Shown: positions 1-13,674 of the stretch, in pieces | Layout of the letters: every line of letters starts with the position of its first letter | Position numbering within the stretch: position 1 is the stretch's first letter | Assembly (NCBI GenBank): GCA_012932865.1 | Contig: SAXG01000015.1 | Span: forward strand, 248,001 to 312,000 | DNA: 64,000 nucleotides | Direction: 5' to 3' | Origin: Amylostereum areolatum | Lineage: Eukaryota > Basidiomycota > Agaricomycetes > Russulales > Stereaceae | Notes under the pieces: model-generated | Seen by the model: only the letters and a program-made list of their open reading frames with translations | Database searches by the model: none | What the model was told of the DNA's origin: nothing | Made by a program: the position numbers and the translations under genes

Positions 1-806
1 TGCAAGAGCTCGTGGTTGCATTTCTGACAGCCTTGGATGCTGAATTTCTGTGCAGGATGTATGCCTCATTTGCGGATCGTATATCATGCAACATGATGGG
101 TGACAGTGCGACCTGCGACAGCGAATGGCAGCGACACGAAAAGTCGAAAACACCGGTGATGCTCATGAAGCGGTACGAGGTCGGTGGTTACGGCCTACAC
201 CAGTTTTCATGTTGACGACATCCACTATCTGACAGCTGTCCGTCTATGACCTTCCACAAACAATGCTTAGCTGGCCTACCATGGCTACAACTTATGGTGG
301 TGCGGCCTCGGTATTGAAGTAGAACATATGCCGTCTTTCTGTTCTTACCGTGCAGCACAAACCTTGTTCACAACATATTTACATACCCGTTTATCTCGCG
401 GTCGATGTACTTATCGAAGTCCAGCCCGGTAGCTCATGCCAGCAGTGTAAGTACTAGTAGTTTAAATAATCAGCTTGTAGCTCGTGTCCAGCCTGCTACC
501 CCACTGCCGCAAGAGCACTGTTAGCATTCCCTTTATATGCATATCTGATGCGATGCACAGGTGCTGCTCACAGAATTTATTTAAACTATCCACCACTGTC
601 TCCGTTTCAGAGCTCAGCCAGAGGAGGTCATCCGCATGACGAGCAAACCATGACATAAATGAATTTGATTGGCTCTCCAGCGCTCGAGAGAGCCTTTCGC
701 GCCGTCCTAAAATGGCTATTTTTCCGTCCCGCGAGATCCCTTGAAATTGATGCAGACCTTATACTCAGAATGACTGTCTTCTGAGTAAGGTCAGCCACGG
801 AGACTA
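1..806. repeat. Left arm of large inverted repeat
   Basis: This arm is the reverse complement of 1070-1875: base n pairs with base 1876-n at every segment I compared, and both arms encode the same 64- and 67-residue open frames. The inner boundary is at 806/1070, where the two sequences stop matching. The window begins inside the arm, so the palindrome may continue to the left. The inner end carries a short hairpin motif that recurs elsewhere in the window. Confidence 0.93.
462..656 (-). mobile_element. Reverse-transcriptase-like remnant (left arm copy)
   Basis: A 64-codon open frame contains HADDLLWLSSETE, then a stretch ending FCEQHLCI and a K-containing segment. That order resembles the catalytic ADD motif and the following conserved region of LINE-type reverse transcriptases, where F/YADD is usual. 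No other RT domain, endonuclease or RNase H region is visible, so this is a short, dead fragment. The identical reading occurs on the other strand in the right arm. The assignment rests on one motif and its spacing. Confidence 0.45.
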
Positions 807-1069
807 GGGGGGGGGCGAGGGACGGCGCGTCGGATCCAGCCCACGCGCGTCCCCCCCTCCCAAGCATGCCATGCCATGCCATCCCGTCCATCTACGTATC
901 GATCCGACGTTCTGCGCGCGCGCGCAAGTGTCCTATACACACAGAGTCGAACAGCACACGGCGCCGTCCCCCTCGCGCGGCGGCGGCGGCGGCGCGCCCG
1001 CTTGTTTGGCGGGCCCGGGGACGGGGTCGAGCACGCACCAGTCGACGACGGCGTCGGGCCCGTACCGCG
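807..1069. other. Spacer of the inverted repeat
   Basis: These 263 bp separate the two arms. The sequence is GC-rich with CG-dinucleotide runs and GGC-type triplet runs around 977-1000. Open frames here are short and compositionally biased, and no gene is recognised. Confidence 0.7.
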
Positions 1070-1875
1070 TAGTCTCCGTGGCTGACCTTACTCAGAAGAC
1101 AGTCGTTCTGAGTATAAGGTCTGCATCAATTTCAAGGGATCTCGCGGGACGGAAAAATAGCCATTTTAGGACGGCGCGAAAGGCTCTCTCGAGCGCTGGA
1201 GAGCCAATCAAATTCATTTATGTCATGGTTTGCTCGTCATGCGGATGACCTCCTCTGGCTGAGCTCTGAAACGGAGACAGTGGTGGATAGTTTAAATAAA
1301 TTCTGTGAGCAGCACCTGTGCATCGCATCAGATATGCATATAAAGGGAATGCTAACAGTGCTCTTGCGGCAGTGGGGTAGCAGGCTGGACACGAGCTACA
1401 AGCTGATTATTTAAACTACTAGTACTTACACTGCTGGCATGAGCTACCGGGCTGGACTTCGATAAGTACATCGACCGCGAGATAAACGGGTATGTAAATA
1501 TGTTGTGAACAAGGTTTGTGCTGCACGGTAAGAACAGAAAGACGGCATATGTTCTACTTCAATACCGAGGCCGCACCACCATAAGTTGTAGCCATGGTAG
1601 GCCAGCTAAGCATTGTTTGTGGAAGGTCATAGACGGACAGCTGTCAGATAGTGGATGTCGTCAACATGAAAACTGGTGTAGGCCGTAACCACCGACCTCG
1701 TACCGCTTCATGAGCATCACCGGTGTTTTCGACTTTTCGTGTCGCTGCCATTCGCTGTCGCAGGTCGCACTGTCACCCATCATGTTGCATGATATACGAT
1801 CCGCAAATGAGGCATACATCCTGCACAGAAATTCAGCATCCAAGGCTGTCAGAAATGCAACCACGAGCTCTTGCA
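1070..1875. repeat. Right arm of large inverted repeat
   Basis: Reverse complement of 1-806. The match ends at 1875 only because the window starts there; sequence continues at 1876 without a partner. The inner end starts with AGTCTCCGTGGCTGACCTTA followed by a hairpin (stem 1090-1097 with 1106-1113). Confidence 0.93.
1220..1414 (+). mobile_element. Reverse-transcriptase-like remnant (right arm copy)
   Basis: Mirror copy of the fragment at 462-656 with the same translation, including the ADDLL motif. It ends at a stop codon shortly after the motif. It lies inside the inverted repeat and has no flanking RT domains. Confidence 0.45.
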
Positions 1876-2096
1876 CAACGCATAATGCACGCACTGTACT
1901 TATAAATGAGCACCAGCGGCCGCCTTGCACCACTGAGCATGACAACTGACCTTCTGAGCAAAAGCACTCAATGATAAAGCCGTGTCAGTGTATATTGCAC
2001 TCGACATCGGCAATTCGAGAGCAAAGTCACAGTGCAACGACCGTCGACGTGTGCGAGCCGTCAATGTGATGATGCGATAGGTATGACATGAAGGGA

Positions 2097-2150
2097 CATC
2101 CAAAAAAGGCTATTTTCCCGTCCAGCCAAACCCCTTGAAATTGATGTAGC
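2097..2150 (+). repeat. Diverged copy of inverted-repeat inner segment
   Basis: The sequence has the same order of blocks as 690-765 in the left arm: a TCC-AAAA block, GGCTATTTT, CCGTCC, then CCCTTGAAATTGATG. Several substitutions separate the two. It shows that the element in the palindrome exists as a separate degenerate copy just outside it. Directly downstream is a long C homopolymer. Confidence 0.7.
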
Positions 2151-2154
2151 CTAG

Positions 2155-2182
2155 CCCCCCCCCCCCCCCCCCCCCCCCCCCC
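2155..2182. repeat. C homopolymer of 28 bases
   Basis: An uninterrupted run of 28 C residues, the longest mononucleotide tract in the window. It directly follows the degenerate element copy at 2097-2150. True length is uncertain because such runs are hard to sequence. Confidence 0.95.
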
Positions 2183-3694
2183 TCGCTCCCTCGAGGCGGG
2201 AAGGCCCGCCCCGCGCCCGTCTCGCCGTCTCGTCCTTCTTGTCTTGTTTTGCCTTGCCTTGTCTCGTTTCGCCTCCGTCTGTTTTTCATTCGAGTCGAGG
2301 GATCGGTTCTGTTCGTCGTCGTACATACATACATACATGTATGCATCAATACCCATCTCCCTGCGACGGCATCGCCTGTCCCTTTTTTTGTAGGAAAGCG
2401 AGAGAGGGGGGGAGGGGTCCGTCTGACTCCGACTCTCCGACGGCTGTCAGACAGGCGGAGCCTGGAGGCACTCGGACTCGGAGTGCTGGGGGCAGGTGGG
2501 CAAGGGGGGGGAGAGGGGGAGGGGGGGGTTCCTCTCCACTGTGCGCGGGGGGGGAGTGCTCGGAGTCGAAGGTGCGTGTGCAGGGTCGCGTCGCGTCGCG
2601 TCGAGGGGGGGCGGGGCGGGGGGCGAACGGACGACGACGATCAGGAGAGGAATGGAACGCGACGCGATCTGTTCGGGGGGAGCCCGAGTCGGAGGGGAGG
2701 GGGGGAGCGCCGTCGTCGAATCCAATCACGATGCACTGAGTCTGAATTCGCTCGGTCGCTCGGTCGCTCGGTCGGCTCCACGTTCGGAGGCCCCCTGTCT
2801 AGCTCATGCGCGTAAGTGTGTTTGCGTGCAGTCTTACGGGAGGAGAAGGGGGGGGGGGGGGGCTCAGGGAGAGCTGGAGTACGGTCGAATCGAGAGGAGG
2901 TCCAGCCCACGCGGCGCTGGCCCGGTCCATTGTCGATCGATGCCAGTCATGCCGCACAGTCGTCGTACCGCGCGTAAGGACGCTGACCGATCGCGTGTCG
3001 CACTGATTGACTTTCCTACCTAGTACCAGCGACCTGGGAGGCGGTGTGGTCGTGGACGTCCGCCTCCGCCTGGCCTACGACACGCGGAACGCCGCTTATC
3101 CGTGGCGCGGGGCGCGGGGCGCGGGGCGCCATGGCTAGTGGAAGGGGTTCTGAATCGAAGCATATTATCGGGTTTTTAGGATTCGGGGGGGGGGATACTT
3201 AGGTATACACATTGTACGTGCGTGGACGAGAGGACGGAGGGAAACGATTAGTGGGGGTAAAGGTTTGGGGGTCGGGGGTCGTGGAAATAGTTATGCGTAG
3301 GTATGCAGGCGAGAGAGCTCGAAGACCGGGTGGCGAAAAGAAAACGTGGGATGCAGCACCGGAGGGAAACGCAAAAAGGGAAGCCCCCCTTTTCCTCGAA
3401 CCCGCGTAGCGCAGGGGCGGTGGTACTAGAGGGGAGCAGACGGGGGAAGGGGGATGAATACACGGAGTCCATTTGCGACGAAGGGGGTTTTTTGCGGACG
3501 GGAGGGGACGGATTCGATCGATCTTGGGGGGGTTAGGGTGTGTGCCAGACGAATAATGATACAGAGATGCGAGAGCGGCGGGGGAGGGCGATGTGGGGAG
3601 AAGGGAATAGGGTGTGGGACGTCGAGGCGGGGGAGAGAAAAAACGAGGAAAGAGAGAGGGTGAAAGGGGATGGGATGGGATGAAAGGGGCCGGG

Positions 3695-4818
3695 TCACTG
3701 GTCAGTGCCGGAGTAGGGCGGGCGGAGGAGGTGGGAGGCGTCCGGGAGGCGCGGGGGGGAGAGGCGGGAGAAGGAGGAGTGGGAGTGGGAATGGGGCGGG
3801 GGGAGATTCGGGTACTGGAGGGAGCGATAGGGCTGGGGCTCGGTGAGGGCTCTGCGGGCGTTGTAGGGGAGGGAGGCGGAGGCCGGGGGGGAGTGCTGGG
3901 GGTGGGTGGATTGGAGGGCGTCCGGGGCGGAGAAGGCGTGTTGCTGTTGTTGTTGTTGCGGGGGGTAGGAGAAGGGGGAGGGCTCGTCGCGGAGGTCGCG
4001 GACGGGGTAGGGTTGGGAGGGGCCGCCGTAGGAGTCGACGAGGGAGGTGCGGTCGGAGGGGTGGGAGATGTCGTGGTGGTGGTGGTGGTGGTGATGGTGT
4101 TGTTGCTGCTGCTGCTGCTGCTGCTGGATGGAGTTCTGGGACATGGCGACGTACATGCCGCTGGAGAGGGCGCGAGAGGAGGCAGCGGCGGCGGAGGAGG
4201 AGGGCTGATTGGAGTAGGCGTACTGGGGCGGGGAGGGTTTGTGGGAAGCGACGGAGGAGATGGAGTAACCGGTGGAGGGCGGGGACGGGTTCTGATTGTC
4301 GAGCAGCATGGACTGATCCCAGGAGTTGGTGTCGATGGAGATGTGGGAGGGGTGGGGGGACGGGCGGAGGGAGGCGGAGGAGAGGATGGCGGGGGAGAGG
4401 GAGTGGGTGCGCGCGGAGTCGGGGGACTCGCCGGAGGAGCCGCCGTGTCTGGAGGAGGCGGCGTCGAAGGAGAGCGGGGTGGGGACCTCTATTCGGGCGG
4501 GGACGGCGTCGGGGGAGGGGGAGTAGGGCTTCGGCTTGTCCTTGCCCGTCGGCCCCTTTCCGAGCAGGGGGCGGTTGGCGGGCGGGAGGTTGAGGGCGGA
4601 GCGGAGGGTGGCATTTTCCTCCTCGAGCTCGGACACGCGCTGTTCGAGGGCCTGGACGGGGTCGCGTTCGGGCGTCGGCGGCGGGCTCGGGGGCGGAGAC
4701 GGAGAAAGCGACGAACCTCGAGATGGGCGGCTCTGCGCGCGCGGAAGGCGCGCTGGACGTCTCTGGCGCGGTTCGGGGGGAGGTTGTCGTTGCGCTTTCT
4801 TCCGCGCTTGGAGGACAT
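3695..4818 (-). CDS. bZIP transcription factor
   Basis: Two exons, complement(join(3695..4651,4717..4818)), give 352 residues with a 65-bp GT-AG intron. Exon 1 encodes the basic region (KRGRKRNDNLPPNRARD, then QRAFRARRAAHLE), ending in AP-1-like NxxAQRAFRxR style. The intron falls exactly before the zipper, which starts ALEQRVSELEEENATLRSAL with leucine/valine heptads. The rest is a long low-complexity Ser/Pro-rich tail with a run of nine Gln followed directly by nine His, and a second Gln run. It is expected to be a nuclear DNA-binding dimer of the fungal AP-1-like group. The open frame continues upstream of 4818, but the MSSKRG start is preferred because it opens the conserved basic region. 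Target genes cannot be read from sequence. Confidence 0.88.
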
Positions 4819-5080
4819 TTGTGGGGAGGAGAGGCGGAAGGAGAGAAAGGGAGGATATCTTTATATGGATCGGTGCAGCGAGCGGAGCGGGCGCTGAGGC
4901 CTGCAAAGGCCAGCAAAGGCACTCGAGACCGTGACGGATCCGGATCCGGAGAGCCAAGATCATCCCAATCGGCATCGCGATCTCAGATCGCTCGACTCGC
5001 TCCGTCCGGCCAAGATGATCGCCATCCCCTTAGCATCCACACCGCTGATTGCTATTGCTCTGCTACCAAGTACCGCTAGT

Positions 5081-8505
<3,425 letters not shown>

Positions 8506-8829
8506 GAAAGCGGTAGGGTAGGTGGAGGGAGGGAGGGGGCTGCGAGGTGGTGGTGGGAGGAAGAGAATTGACGGAGAGTGGTGGCTATGGCCTTTGGCGA
8601 TGACAATTGTGACTTGTGGCTCAAAGGACAGGCGGTATAACACGTGATCCCAAATGATGAGTCAGCGATCTGGGTTTCAAACGCGTCGGCGTCGAGGAGA
8701 GCGGCGTCGAGCCTCCCTTTGGAGTTTGCCTTGTCCTCTCCTCCTCTTTTCTTTCGGCTTCGCATCCCGCCACGCCCCTCTCGACTCTCGTCCCTCGTCG
8801 CCTCTTTCTTTTTTGTTTGCTAACCAGCC
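8506..8829. promoter_or_regulatory. Shared divergent promoter region, XPB/BBP
   Basis: These 324 bp separate two divergent start codons, so they must hold both 5' regions. The BBP-side half is pyrimidine-rich, as expected upstream of a fungal start. No TATA box stands out. Confidence 0.6.
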
Positions 8830-10714
8830 ATGTGGAGACCCGCAACCCGCCAGATCACTGGCACGAACGATGGTCTGCAGTGTTTCATCGTGCCCTCTTT
8901 TCTCCTTCGCTCATCGTGGGCTTTCACTCCCTCCAGTCCCGCTCGGAAACCGTCGTCGATTCGGCCCTGCGCCCGCAGAAGAAACCGCACCACCGCAACT
9001 GGCCCAGCCCTCTCCGTCCGCTTACCCCCGTCCCCAGCAACACGACGATCGCCGCGGAAGAGAAGACTCGCGGTCCCACAGCCCGCCGGCCCCAGGTAAG
9101 TCGCCCGCTGACGCTTTCACTTCCTCCACATGTCGCGTTCAGGCAGCGTCCTCGCCTCGCAGCCGCGTTGACGTCCGTTTCGCGTTGCGTATGCTTTGTC
9201 CTCGATCCCTCCCGCATCTGGAGACTCTCCTCCCCCCCGCCTGTCTCGCTAACCCTAACCGCCGTACTAACCCTGACGCTGTTCCCACCACTCTCCAGCT
9301 GACAACGGTCCTCGTAAACGGCGGAGCCGCTGGGGCGACGCTAAGACCGAGATCCCAGGTTTGCCCACAGCTATCAATGCCCAGGGCGTTTCCCAGGCCC
9401 AGCTCGATAACTACGCCATCCACCTTCGTCTCGAGGAGATCAACCGCAAGCTTAGGCTGAACGACTTCGTTCCTCCGGAGCGCGAACGGTGCGTGCTTCC
9501 CGTTCGCCTGGGCGCTCTTTCGCTGACGGCATACACGCAGCTCGCCTTCCCCTCCCCCCACCTACGACGCTCATGGTCGCCGCACGAACACCCGCGAGGT
9601 CCGCTACCGTAAGAAGCTGGAGGACGAGCGCATCCGGCTCGTCGACCGCGCCATGAAAAACGACCCCAACTTCCGCCCTCCCGTTGAATACCACCAGCAA
9701 AAACGCTCCCAGCGCCCATCCGACAAAGTGTACATCCCCGTCAAGGAGTTCCCGGAGATCAACTTTTTCGGTCTTCTCGTCGGTCCTCGCGGTAACAGCC
9801 TGAAGAAGATGGAGAAGGAGAGCGGTGCTAAGATCAGTATCCGGGGCAAGGGTAGCGTCAAGGAGGGGAAAGCGCGTCCCGATCAGTTTGCTGAGGATGC
9901 GGAGGAAGACCTTCACTGCCTTGTTCTCGCAGAGACAGACGAAAAAGTGGCAGCCTGCGTCCGGATGATCAACAGAGTTATCGAGACAGTGAGCGTCCTG
10001 CGTCCTCTGCCTTTTTCTCGCGCTGACGGGTCTTGCCAGGCGGCTTCCACCCCCGAAGGCCAGAACGACCACAAACGGAACCAGCTTCGCGAGCTCGCCG
10101 CGCTCAACGGTACACTTCGCGACGACGAAAACCAGATTTGCCAAAACTGCGGTGGGGTGGGACATCGCAAATACGACTGCCCGGAACAACGTAACTTCAC
10201 CGCTAACATCATCTGTCGTGTGTGTGGTAGCGCTGGACATGTGGCTCGCGACTGCACCGTCAACAAGGACCCGAACGCCGCGTACAACGGCGGCTTCTCC
10301 GGCGGGTCGCCCTCGGGCGCCATGGTCAAAGGCGGGTTCGACTCGGAGTTCGCGAGCCTCATGGCGGAGCTCGGGGAGAACGCAAAGGGTCCCAGTGACG
10401 GTGGCAGAGGCGCGTGGGGCGGTGGGGGAGCAGGCCACGATATCACAGCCGGCGGATCCAACATCCCACCGTGGCGTCGACCCGAGGTTTGGCAGACCAA
10501 CGTCGGACCTGCCCAGGCGAACACCAACCAGGGCTACCGTCCTCCTCAGCAGCCAGGCTACGGCGGCTACGGCGCGGCCGCTCCTCAAAGCGCCTGGGGC
10601 GGCGCAGGCGCCAGCGCGGGCTACGCTCCCCAGGCAGGCTACGGCCAGCAACCACAGGACTACAACTACGCGCAGTACTACCAGAACCAATACGCCCAAC
10701 AGACCAGCGCCTAA
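8830..10714 (+). CDS. BBP: Branchpoint-binding protein (SF1/BBP/Msl5)
   Basis: Exons join(8830..8872,8937..9095,9299..9488,9541..9988,10040..10714) give 504 residues. The protein starts MWRPATRQITGTN. It then has a KRRSRWG segment of the type SF1 uses to contact U2AF, and an SPSPPPTYD motif. A KH-QUA2 domain follows, with the nucleic-acid loop VGPRGNSLKKMEKESG. Two zinc knuckles come next, CQNCGGVGHRKYDC and CRVCGSAGHVARDC (CX2CX4HX4C), then a Gly/Pro/Gln/Tyr-rich tail. In the family this protein binds the intron branch site during early spliceosome assembly. Intron 2 is 203 bp, about three to four times the local norm, and ends with a cluster of branch-site motifs (see findings). Intron 1 starts GTCTGC, a weak donor. 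Confidence 0.97.
9249..9298 (+). promoter_or_regulatory. Clustered branch sites in BBP intron 2
   Basis: Within the last 50 bases of BBP intron 2 lie CTAAC (9249), CTAAC (9255), the optimal TACTAAC (9265) and CTGAC (9273), followed by a pyrimidine-rich tract and CTCCAG ending at 9298. Four candidate branch sites in one intron is unusual here. The gene product is the protein that binds such sites. Confidence 0.6.
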
Positions 10715-11180
10715 CGCAGATGCACATCCTGACCCTCTGACTCGCCTGTCGACCCCTCTCTCAATCTCTCTCATCGTCTCACAGAAAACGGACCGTTTCG
10801 CCGTCGCCGTTCTTGTCCTCGGTCCCGGTTTAGCTCACCCGTCGACGCTCACCATATTCTACCCTCCAGGTCCTCTCTCCTGTCTCTCATCCTCATATGC
10901 CAAGGACCGATGCTGCTCGTCAGCGTGTTCGCTCGCGTCCCGTACTTCCTACGTCCCCTCATCCCATCTTGTTGTTTGTTAACGGTACACCTCTACGTAC
11001 ATCTGCCTGTCTTTTTTTTCCCTTGCACGAACATCGAATTGTAGCTTGTCCTTTTTTTCTCTCGTTCCTTTGGGCTTTGCACTGGGCCCCGGGGGGGCGT
11101 CGCTTGTGGACCTGCGCGACGAGCTGGTGGCTGCTTTGCTCGCGGCGACTTCACCCTGTACAGCCCTTGCATTTATGTCC

Positions 11181-11186
11181 AATAAA
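11181..11186 (+). other. Probable polyadenylation signal of BBP
   Basis: An AATAAA hexamer lies about 470 bp after the BBP stop codon, in sequence that is also downstream of the convergent RCM1 gene. It supports placing the RCM1 stop at or before about 11280 and treating 10715-11200 as BBP 3' untranslated region. Confidence 0.45.
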
Positions 11187-11279
11187 TTACCAGCAAGTCT
11201 ACAGCAAGTACGGGTGCTCCGTATGTATCGCCACTCCGTGGTCGAATAGGCAGAATAGGCATCTTTGCCCTCCCCACCC

Positions 11280-13164
11280 TCAAACCGATGTGGGCTCCTT
11301 TGACATGGCAGACTTCTTCTTCTTCTTGCGCTTATTTGTTTTGGGCGCTGGGGTCGTCGTCCGTCGCTTCGCTTCGGTCTTTCCGCTTCGTTCCTAGCGG
11401 ACGTTGGCGTTCGCCGGACGAAGCAAGACACGAAGAACCCGTTCGTGGCGTCTTCGCCGGGTGAACACCGCACGACCGCCTGCGTGTCTGCTGCGAGGAG
11501 ATTTGAGCGGCAATGGATGGAACGGGAGGTGAATCGTGCGTTACAATCGGAAGCGAGGACGCCGGGCGCGCCTCGTCGGGGCCAGGTGGGTAGGACTTGT
11601 GTGCGAGGTGCGAGGACGAAGGGCCCTGCGCCGGCCTCGGGGCTCTTGAGCGCTGAGAGCACGACGTGCTCGTTCTCGGTGGAGTGGATGCTGCAGGTGG
11701 AGTACACGATCTTCTGAACGGAGGGAACTAGGGCGGGGGCGTTCTGGGAGGGTGCGCGGGCGGTTAAGCGGGCGGGACGTACACTTCATGGCGTGGCGGA
11801 TCATCATGAGCTGGAAGGAGGCGAGCTTGTTGAGGCGCTCTTCATGGCTAGTCGTCGTTCTCTTCTTCTGCGGACGCATGTTGTTAGAAAAGGAGGCGGC
11901 TGCGAAGGGGAGGAGGGGCCTGCCTGCTTTCGAGAAGGTAGTCCAGCCGATTGACGATGCCCGAGCCGCTGCACGATGGGTCGAGTAATCTACCGAACAT
12001 TGAGATCGTGTCGACGGTTCAGCGGATACGGTGTCAAGCGCGCACATGTGTGTGACCTGGGAGAACTTCGGCGTCCGCGGGGTCGGTGGTGAGGAAGTCG
12101 ATGTTGAGGGGCTCGGTGTTGGCGCAGCCGGCTTTGGCGAGCATCGTTTTGAGGGTGCCGAATCGTCGTCGATCTCTCTCGAAGGCCATGAGCTGGGACG
12201 GGCAGGGTGGTGAGCCGGACCGAGAGCAGATGACGACGAGGGCCGGTGTCACCTTTCCCTGGTTGCCCATCAGCGCGCAGAGGTGGGAGGTCTTGTTCCC
12301 CGGCGCGGACGTCGCGTCGAGGACCACGCTGCGTTCGTTTGCGGGGGGCGCGAGGACCGTGGCTGGGAAGCAGGACGCCTTGTCCTGGAGGATGATCTTC
12401 CCGCTGTCGTAAGCGGGATCGCCGTGAAAGGAGGTCTGTGGTGGGAAGAGAAGGAGGTCCGGGATGTGTTCGTCGCGAGCGAACGTGCTGGTCGCAAGTT
12501 CAAACACGAGACTGGGGGACAGGGCGTCGGGAACACGCACTTGGCTTGCAAAGGGTCGCCCAGCTTGAAACCTCGCGACGTGAATGTTTCGACAGCTTCT
12601 TCCGTCGTCCATTTGAGGGTGTTGACGCGGACGTAGCGCGGTATCCGTTCTTGAAACCGACCGTGAGCAGAACGCCGTATGAGATCTGATCGAGGAGGGG
12701 GCTATTACCTGCCCTCGCATCGCCGGTCGAGGCGAGCTCTGCGTTCGATTTCGCGCCACGCTTGATTTTGAGCTTTTGGAATTCGCCGTTCAGCCGCGTT
12801 TTGTGCCTCAAGATGGCTTGCTTCACGGGCCCGTCGCCGGCTTGGATGCCGGAGGACAACAGGACATCGTGCACGAGCACGAGCGCGAGGCTTTGCGAGG
12901 TGATTTTCCTCTCGGTTTTGAGAAGCGCGGAGGTCGATATCACGTCGAGAAGGACCGGCTTGTCTGGACAGCGTGCTCGAATGAGACCGACCATCCGAAC
13001 GCGTCTCACAGCGATGGTGTTGACGCACATTTGAGCGTCTCGATGACGAGGGCGGCGGTGCGTTTGCGGTCTTTGTCGGGCAGTGTGCTGAGAAGGCCTT
13101 TGATGGAGCCCTGCCGCGCGTCGAGGCGGTCGAGGACCTTAGCGGCTTCGAAGTAAAAGTTCAT
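11280..13164 (-). CDS. RCM1: 25S rRNA (cytosine-5) methyltransferase, Rcm1/NSUN5 type
   Basis: Exons are approximately complement(join(11280..11490,11545..11727,11783..11859,11924..11989,12046..12192,12253..12487,12541..12649,12709..12963,13029..13164)). Conserved NSUN5 landmarks are ERKITSQSLALVLVHD, PRYVRVNTLKWTTEE, ILQDKASCFPA, the SAM-binding SAPGNKTSHL, the catalytic DPSCSGSG cysteine, the second cysteine in YSTCSIHSTENEHVV, and CSPGEDATNGFFVSCF. In the family it methylates one cytosine of large-subunit rRNA in the nucleolus. Two oddities stand out. The frame needs one base removed near 12070 to join DPADA to QVTHI. The intron after the catalytic region has a GC donor (11923) and an unclear acceptor among several AGs (11860-11868). 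The C-terminus is uncertain: one frame gives a Lys-rich tail ending at 11280, another runs open to 10979 into BBP untranslated sequence. Confidence 0.88.
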
Positions 13165-13674
13165 GATATATTGCTACGTGAGGCTGCATCAGCGTCCGTG
13201 TGGACTGTACGTGTGGGACGACGTGCTGAAAAGATATGGACATGGAGAAGACGGGAAATAACGTAAAGGAAGGTCCTGTAAAGCCCGCAAGTTCAGTCAG
13301 TATAGACGTCTGAAGTGATGACGGGAAAAGGATGAATCAGAATGAAGAGGTCGTCAAGCCTGGGCGAAGCCCAGTTCCGACAATGTAGATAAGATTTTTG
13401 AAAATGCATCATAGATACAGTCCCGAGGTGGAGGAGGAAACATACCGCACTGTGACAGGACTTGAGAAGGGAAACAGATGGTTTTTGCAGGTGAGTGAGG
13501 GGAGGAAGAGAGAGGAAGACCTTCGCATTTTGCGAAATTTACGCGGTTTCGAACTCCGACGGCGCGACGCGACACGCGCGACTGCAGTCCAAGGCGCCTG
13601 CACACTTGCAAGCGCCCCTTTCTCCATTCCCCACATCCCTCTGAGTCCCGGACGGTGCATTCGCAGACTTCAAC

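Larger units (their letters stand above)
1876..3694. other. G/purine-rich stretch without a recognised gene
   Basis: From about 2.4 kb onward the + strand is strongly G- and GA-rich, with many G runs of 6-14. Open frames exist on both strands, but they encode biased Gly/Arg or Pro/Ser strings without domain signals. The last part probably holds the 3' untranslated region of the bZIP gene, which reads right to left and ends at 3695. Confidence 0.6.

Noticed and set aside
2239..3023. Several overlapping 100-190 codon frames in the G-rich region
   Set aside because: All are biased Gly/Arg/Ser strings produced by composition, on both strands, without domains or splice continuity.
3614..4897. 427-codon + strand open frame
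   Set aside because: It is Gly/Val-rich and antisense to the bZIP gene, whose domain and intron are clear on the other strand.
9249..9277. CTAACCCTAACC resembles telomeric repeat
   Set aside because: It lies just before a splice acceptor in BBP intron 2 and is better read as repeated CTAAC branch-site motifs.
12488..12540. 29-bp intron in RCM1 ending at the first AG
   Set aside because: Too short for this genome; the next AG gives a 53-bp intron and keeps the conserved frame.
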